Origin: CAVZKK01 sp964573475
Lineage (GTDB): Archaea; Thermoproteota; Bathyarchaeia; Bathyarchaeales; Bathycorpusculaceae
Direction of reading: 5' to 3'
NCBI GenBank assembly: GCA_964573475.1
Contig: CAZNJT010000059.1
Coordinates: 1 to 9,679, forward strand
DNA length: 9,679 nucleotides
The notes beneath the pieces were generated by a model. That model saw only the letters and a list, made by a program, of their open reading frames with translations, had not been told where the DNA came from and ran no database searches. Below are positions 7,635 to 9,679 of this stretch, in pieces (the first letter of the stretch is position 1; each line of letters starts with the position of its first letter). The translations under genes and the position numbers were made by a program.

Positions 7635-7734
7635 NNNNNNNNNNNNNNNNNNNNNNNNNNNNNNNNNNNNNNNNNNNNNNNNNNNNNNNNNNNNNNNNNN
7701 NNNNNNNNNNNNNNNNNNNNNNNNNNNNNNNNNN
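7635..7734. other. Assembly gap (100 N)
   Basis: Exactly 100 undetermined bases, the usual placeholder for a scaffold join of unknown or estimated length. It hides the iorA C-terminus with its second [4Fe-4S] motif and stop codon, and the ribosome site of iorB. Both flanks encode the expected neighbouring subunits in the expected order, so the join is believable. Confidence 0.97.
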
Positions 7735-7738
7735 AAGC

Positions 7739-8356
7739 ATGGCAAAAATGAAGGAATTTAACATTGTGTTGGCTGGTGTTGGTGGGCAGGGAATACTTTT
7801 AGCTGCAGAAGTTCTAGGCACTGCTGCCATAAAAGAAGGGTTGAACGTTCGGGTGAGCGAGCTTCATGGAATGGCTCAGCGAGGCGGTGCGGTGATTTCT
7901 AACGTTAGGATTGGAGAGAAAGTTTTAGCAGCAACGGTTTTGGAGGGACATGCAGATGTGCTTTTAGGATTTGAGCCGTTGGAAACTTTGCGAAGCTTGA
8001 AATTCGCTTCAGAAAAGGCGCTTGTCATAATGAGTGATGAGAAGATTCCGCCAACAGAACTTGCAGCTAAAATGATGAAGTATCCAAGTATGGAAGAAAT
8101 AGTGGAGAAAATTCATCGTTTCACAAAAAATATAACTATTGTGGAGGCTGCGAAACTAGCTAAGAAAGCTGGAAACATTCTGACACAGAACGTTGTTTTG
8201 ATTGGGGCTCTGGCAGCCATGGAAAAAATGCCAGTTAAAACTGAAAGTGTTATGGAGGCTTTACAGGAGCTTGTTCCACCTAAACATTTGGACATAAATG
8301 TTAAAGCGTTTAAGCTTGGCTATGAATATGTGAAAAAGGGCAAGATTAAGTTTTAA
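7739..8356 (+). CDS. iorB: Indolepyruvate:ferredoxin oxidoreductase, beta subunit
   Basis: The small subunit of the IorAB complex, 205 residues, carrying the single 2-oxoacid:acceptor oxidoreductase gamma-type domain (POR family). The N-terminus has the strand-and-glycine-loop VLAGVGGQGILLAAEVLG (about residues 10-27), followed by VRVSELHGMAQRGGAVISNVRIG, a very conserved block in IorB and related 2-oxoacid ferredoxin oxidoreductase subunits. The length is normal for IorB (about 200). Like other IorB proteins it shows no iron-sulfur cysteine motif; the clusters sit on IorA. The first ATG (7739) is 5 nt after the gap, so its ribosome site is unseen. A second ATG at 7748 would give a protein starting MKEFNIV and is equally compatible with the family. 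The stop at 8354-8356 overlaps the stop of the convergent gene by 4 nt. It is very probably co-transcribed with iorA. Confidence 0.94.
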   Translation: MAKMKEFNIVLAGVGGQGILLAAEVLGTAAIKEGLNVRVSELHGMAQRGGAVISNVRIGEKVLAATVLEGHADVLLGFEPLETLRSLKFASEKALVIMSDEKIPPTELAAKMMKYPSMEEIVEKIHRFTKNITIVEAAKLAKKAGNILTQNVVLIGALAAMEKMPVKTESVMEALQELVPPKHLDINVKAFKLGYEYVKKGKIKF

Positions 8357-8718
8357 ACTTCTTTAGCTGTGGATTTTGACTGTTTTTCATTATTTTCATT
8401 TAAAATTGCTTTCAAAATGTTTTGGAAAATTTGCATGTCAGAAACGTTCACCAGTGGAATTTGAAGGCTCTTGTCGATTTCGTAGATTTTTTCATACTTT
8501 GGGAATTCTGCGTAGCAAATCTGGCTTATGGGAAATTCTTTCTTTTTCAATTCATGTTCGAAAGACTTTTCGTAAACTTCTAAGCATAGGATGTAGCCAT
8601 CTACCCAGTAAAGCCTACTCACCCCATAAGTGGTAGCACACCATGTAATGTTACTAATTGAACGTTTATCCAAGCCTAAGATGGTAATTTTTCGTGTTGG
8701 AGCAATTTCCACGTCCAT
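8353..8718 (-). CDS. Uncharacterised 121-residue protein co-transcribed with the XPF nuclease
   Basis: I do not recognise this protein. The N-terminal half (residues 9-50) looks like beta-strands (KITILGLD, ITWCATTYGV, RLYWVDGYILCLEVYE). It is followed by a charged segment (FEHELKKKEFP), a possible strand around QICYAEF, and a C-terminal helix (SDMQIFQNILKAILNE) ending in a polar tail. There are three scattered cysteines (27, 45, 68), no metal-binding spacing, no signal peptide and no membrane helix, so it is probably a small soluble cytoplasmic protein. The ATG at 8716-8718 is preceded by GGGTGA with 6 nt spacing, lying inside the last codons of the xpf gene only 6 nt away, so translation is probably coupled. 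The stop overlaps that of iorB. Coding is supported by the tight operon spacing, the ribosome site and a plausible composition. A role as partner or regulator of the nuclease is only a contextual guess. Confidence 0.75.
   Translation of the reverse strand: MDVEIAPTRKITILGLDKRSISNITWCATTYGVSRLYWVDGYILCLEVYEKSFEHELKKKEFPISQICYAEFPKYEKIYEIDKSLQIPLVNVSDMQIFQNILKAILNENNEKQSKSTAKEV
8374..8401 (+). terminator. Possible T-rich terminator of iorAB inside the opposing gene
   Basis: Starting 18 nt after the iorB stop, the plus strand holds T4, T5, T4 and T3 runs within 28 nt, a typical archaeal termination composition. Because the convergent genes overlap, this tract is also the 3' coding end (residues about 106-115) of the minus-strand gene. 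It therefore has to serve both purposes if it is a terminator. Confidence 0.35.
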
Positions 8719-8724
8719 GTTTCT

Positions 8725-9432
8725 TCACCCTTTGAAGGGAGTGTTCAACACTTCTTTAACTTTGGTGGTTATTTTTGGTCCAAGTCCATAGACGTTTTTA
8801 GACCAATCGTCCACGCTTATTAGGGCGTTTAATGGGGTTTGGTAGGATTTAAGGATTGACATGGCTTTTTCTCTTCCAATGCTTGGTAAGCTTGCTACGA
8901 AATATATTTGGGCGTCGGATGTGGTTTCAACCCTTTTTGCTGCATGAACTATCGGCGCCCTTTTTTCTGCTATTTGTTCTTGACGGGCGGCTACGTAGAG
9001 AAAATCAATGGTTTCTTTGTATGAAGTAGTGTTTATTATTGCTATTCCGTTTTTTGCTAGGTTGAACATGGCTCCCCAGATGGATGCTGGCTGAATTCTG
9101 CTATACTTATAGATTATTGGCAGATAACCTTCTAAGAGGATTAGTGATTTTGGGTAGACTTCTTTCAGGTCGAATAATTGCTCGAAAAGGTATCGGCGTG
9201 TAAGCGTATAAACAAAATCTTGAACGGTTTTCCTCTCTACGGCGCAAACGTCAGATAAAACGTAGTCGCCTTTCTCTAATGTGGCGATTTTGACGTTGAC
9301 ACCGTGTTCTCTAAGTCCTTTGACAATTTTTGTGGCTGTATTTGCTTCGCGGCTGTCGACGATAATTGTTGGCTCCTGCTCATCAGCCTTCTTTTCTTTT
9401 AAGTATGGAAGTAACGTTTCAGTTCCAGACAT
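8725..9432 (-). CDS. xpf: XPF/ERCC4-family structure-specific endonuclease, short archaeal form
   Basis: A nuclease that cuts branched DNA (3' flaps, forks, bubbles) in repair and replication-fork processing. About 235 residues: an ERCC4 nuclease domain (about 22-150) and a C-terminal double helix-hairpin-helix (about 175-233). Residue numbers count from the ATG at 9430-9432. The catalytic signature GDxnERKxxxD is complete: D26 in IIVDSRE, G55-D56, E66-R67-K68 and D72. The HhH motifs are SLPSIGREKA and YGLGPKITTKV. There is no helicase domain, unlike euryarchaeal Hef (about 750 residues), so this is the short crenarchaeal-like form, which acts as a homodimer. Those proteins usually end in a PCNA-interacting peptide; this one ends VLNTPFKG with no recognisable PIP box. 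An in-frame TTG at 9439-9441 would add three residues. No ribosome site is seen before either start. First gene of a two-gene unit with the 121-residue protein. Family assignment is secure. Confidence 0.92.
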   Translation of the reverse strand: MSGTETLLPYLKEKKADEQEPTIIVDSREANTATKIVKGLREHGVNVKIATLEKGDYVLSDVCAVERKTVQDFVYTLTRRYLFEQLFDLKEVYPKSLILLEGYLPIIYKYSRIQPASIWGAMFNLAKNGIAIINTTSYKETIDFLYVAARQEQIAEKRAPIVHAAKRVETTSDAQIYFVASLPSIGREKAMSILKSYQTPLNALISVDDWSKNVYGLGPKITTKVKEVLNTPFKG

Positions 9433-9467
9433 TAGGCTCAACTCTATATTAAGGTGTGTGTGACATG

Positions 9468-9484
9468 AGAAACTAATGGTTTCT
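9468..9484. repeat. Short inverted repeat upstream of xpf
   Basis: AGAAAC and GTTTCT form perfect 6-bp arms around a 5-nt spacer (TAATG). It lies between the candidate xpf TATA-like element and the ATG, near the expected transcription start, so it could be an operator or a 5'-leader hairpin. A 6-bp repeat can occur by chance. Confidence 0.3.
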
Positions 9485-9488
9485 TATT

Positions 9489-9498
9489 GATAAAACTT
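9489..9498 (-). promoter_or_regulatory. Candidate promoter element of the xpf unit
   Basis: Minus strand AAGTTTTATC. Taken as a TATA-like box it would start RNA near 9466, about 34 nt before the xpf ATG. The identical 10-mer occurs in opposite orientation at 9578-9587, which gives the region a divergent-promoter look. A second A/T box (TTAATATA, 9445-9452) is closer to the start codon and probably too close to serve it. Confidence 0.35.
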
Positions 9499-9526
9499 GA
9501 GCATAATATACAATTCAAATAAGTGT

Positions 9527-9538
9527 GGAGATATCTCC
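9527..9538. repeat. Perfect 12-bp palindrome, possible operator
   Basis: GGAGATATCTCC equals its own reverse complement. Flanking GTG at 9523-9525 and CAC at 9541-9543 extend the symmetry imperfectly. It lies midway between the two divergent TATA-like elements, where a dimeric helix-turn-helix regulator would typically bind. As RNA it gives only a 4-bp stem. Function inferred from symmetry and position. Confidence 0.4.
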
Positions 9539-9576
9539 CGCACAATCCCTCTTTTTTTCTCTCTGAGATTTGGGGG

Positions 9577-9588
9577 AAAGTTTTATCC
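9577..9588 (+). promoter_or_regulatory. Candidate BRE/TATA promoter for a rightward transcript
   Basis: GAAAG followed by TTTTATCC: a purine-rich BRE-like stretch directly ahead of a TATA-like box. RNA would start near 9608. What lies downstream is not a recognisable protein start with a ribosome site, so the transcript may be a non-coding RNA or a long leader. Confidence 0.4.
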
Positions 9589-9607
9589 AACCAACCAACA
9601 TACAGAC

Positions 9608-9679
9608 ATCATAGTATGCTTGCGGTGTGCTGAGCCTTCCCCAAGCCAGAAAAGCTCAACGGAAAGGCTTCTCGTAGGT
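9608..9679 (+). ncRNA. Possible structured RNA or 5' leader, cut by window end
   Basis: Downstream of the promoter-like element, AGCCTTCC (9633-9640) pairs with GGAAAGGCT (9661-9669) in an 8-bp stem with one bulged A. The enclosed 20 nt carry a weak inner 3-bp stem (AGC 9644-9646 with GCT 9654-9656). The local base composition is richer in G and C than the A/T-rich upstream DNA. I find no tRNA T-loop, no 5S, 16S or 23S start, and no clear SRP or RNase P RNA signature in the visible 70 nt. A protein frame opening at a TTG (9620-9622) stays open to the edge but lacks a ribosome site. Tentative. Confidence 0.22.

Larger units (their letters stand above)
9433..9679. other. Intergenic/edge region without a recognisable gene
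   Basis: No convincing protein or tRNA gene is seen here. The stretch holds an A/T-rich divergent promoter area, a short inverted repeat (9468-9484), a perfect palindrome (9527-9538), a pyrimidine/T tract (9551-9566), a BRE/TATA-like element (9577-9588), three CCAA tandem copies (9587-9598) and a hairpin-forming segment at the edge. It appears to be the upstream region of a plus-strand gene lying mostly outside the window. Confidence 0.6.

Noticed and set aside
7607..7738. iorB extended upstream through the N-run, or an iorA-iorB fusion
   Set aside because: Any frame is open through Ns. IorB homology begins at the ATG after the gap, and IorA lacks its second cluster and stop, so two separate genes are the simplest reading.
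9523..9558. Hairpin plus T-tract read as an intrinsic terminator on the plus strand
   Set aside because: The stem would be only 4 bp, the T-run lies 12 nt beyond it, and no plus-strand gene precedes it; an operator-type palindrome fits better.
9583..9679. Minus-strand frame entering from the right edge and stopping with TAA at 9583-9585 (about 31 codons)
   Set aside because: No recognisable protein end, no T-rich terminator after it, and it would run through the promoter-like element and hairpin; too short to support.
9600..9679. tRNA or rRNA gene at the right edge
   Set aside because: No T-loop consensus, no acceptor pairing, and no match to archaeal 5S, 16S or 23S 5' ends in the visible bases.

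Overview
This 9.7 kb window is most likely archaeal, probably from an uncultured Bathyarchaeia/TACK-type lineage and probably a metagenome scaffold. The archaeal signs are: IorA/IorB, an oxygen-sensitive ferredoxin-linked 2-oxoacid oxidoreductase; a short XPF-type nuclease without a helicase domain, as in crenarchaea; a large secreted protein ending in a PEFPS + membrane helix + basic tail; TATA-like boxes about 25 nt ahead of expected transcript starts; GGAG/GAGGT ribosome sites; TTG starts; and T-rich terminators. A run of exactly 100 N at 7635-7734 is a scaffold gap. The lineage is an inference from gene content only.

Layout: (1) 1-482 (+) is the 3' part of an enoyl-CoA hydratase. (2) 579-4067 (-) is a 1162-residue surface protein with a signal peptide, two amidotransferase-like folds, about seven beta-propeller blades, two Ig-like domains and a PEFPS sorting tail. 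(3) 4237-5682 (-) is a beta-eliminating lyase whose specificity residues match tyrosine phenol-lyase rather than tryptophanase, with several cofactor-site substitutions. (4) Divergently, iorA (5830 to the gap) and iorB (7739-8356) (+) encode indolepyruvate:ferredoxin oxidoreductase; the gap removes the iorA C-terminus and its second iron-sulfur motif. (5) Convergent with iorB and overlapping it by 4 nt is a two-gene (-) unit: an XPF nuclease (8725-9432) followed 6 nt later by an unrecognised 121-residue protein (8353-8718). (6) 9433-9679 is non-coding as far as can be seen. It holds a possible divergent promoter pair built on the same 10-mer, a perfect 12-bp palindrome, a T-tract and the start of a possibly structured transcript cut by the window end.

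How the genes fit: the lyase (tyrosine to phenol, pyruvate and ammonia) and IorAB (aryl pyruvate + CoA to aryl-acetyl-CoA + CO2 + reduced ferredoxin) share a 147-bp divergent promoter region and look like a module for fermenting aromatic amino acids. The hydratase is compatible with acyl-CoA metabolism but is separated from them by the surface-protein gene. The XPF unit is a separate DNA-repair locus. The least explained items are the surface protein, the altered lyase active site, the small protein coupled to XPF, and the element at the right edge.
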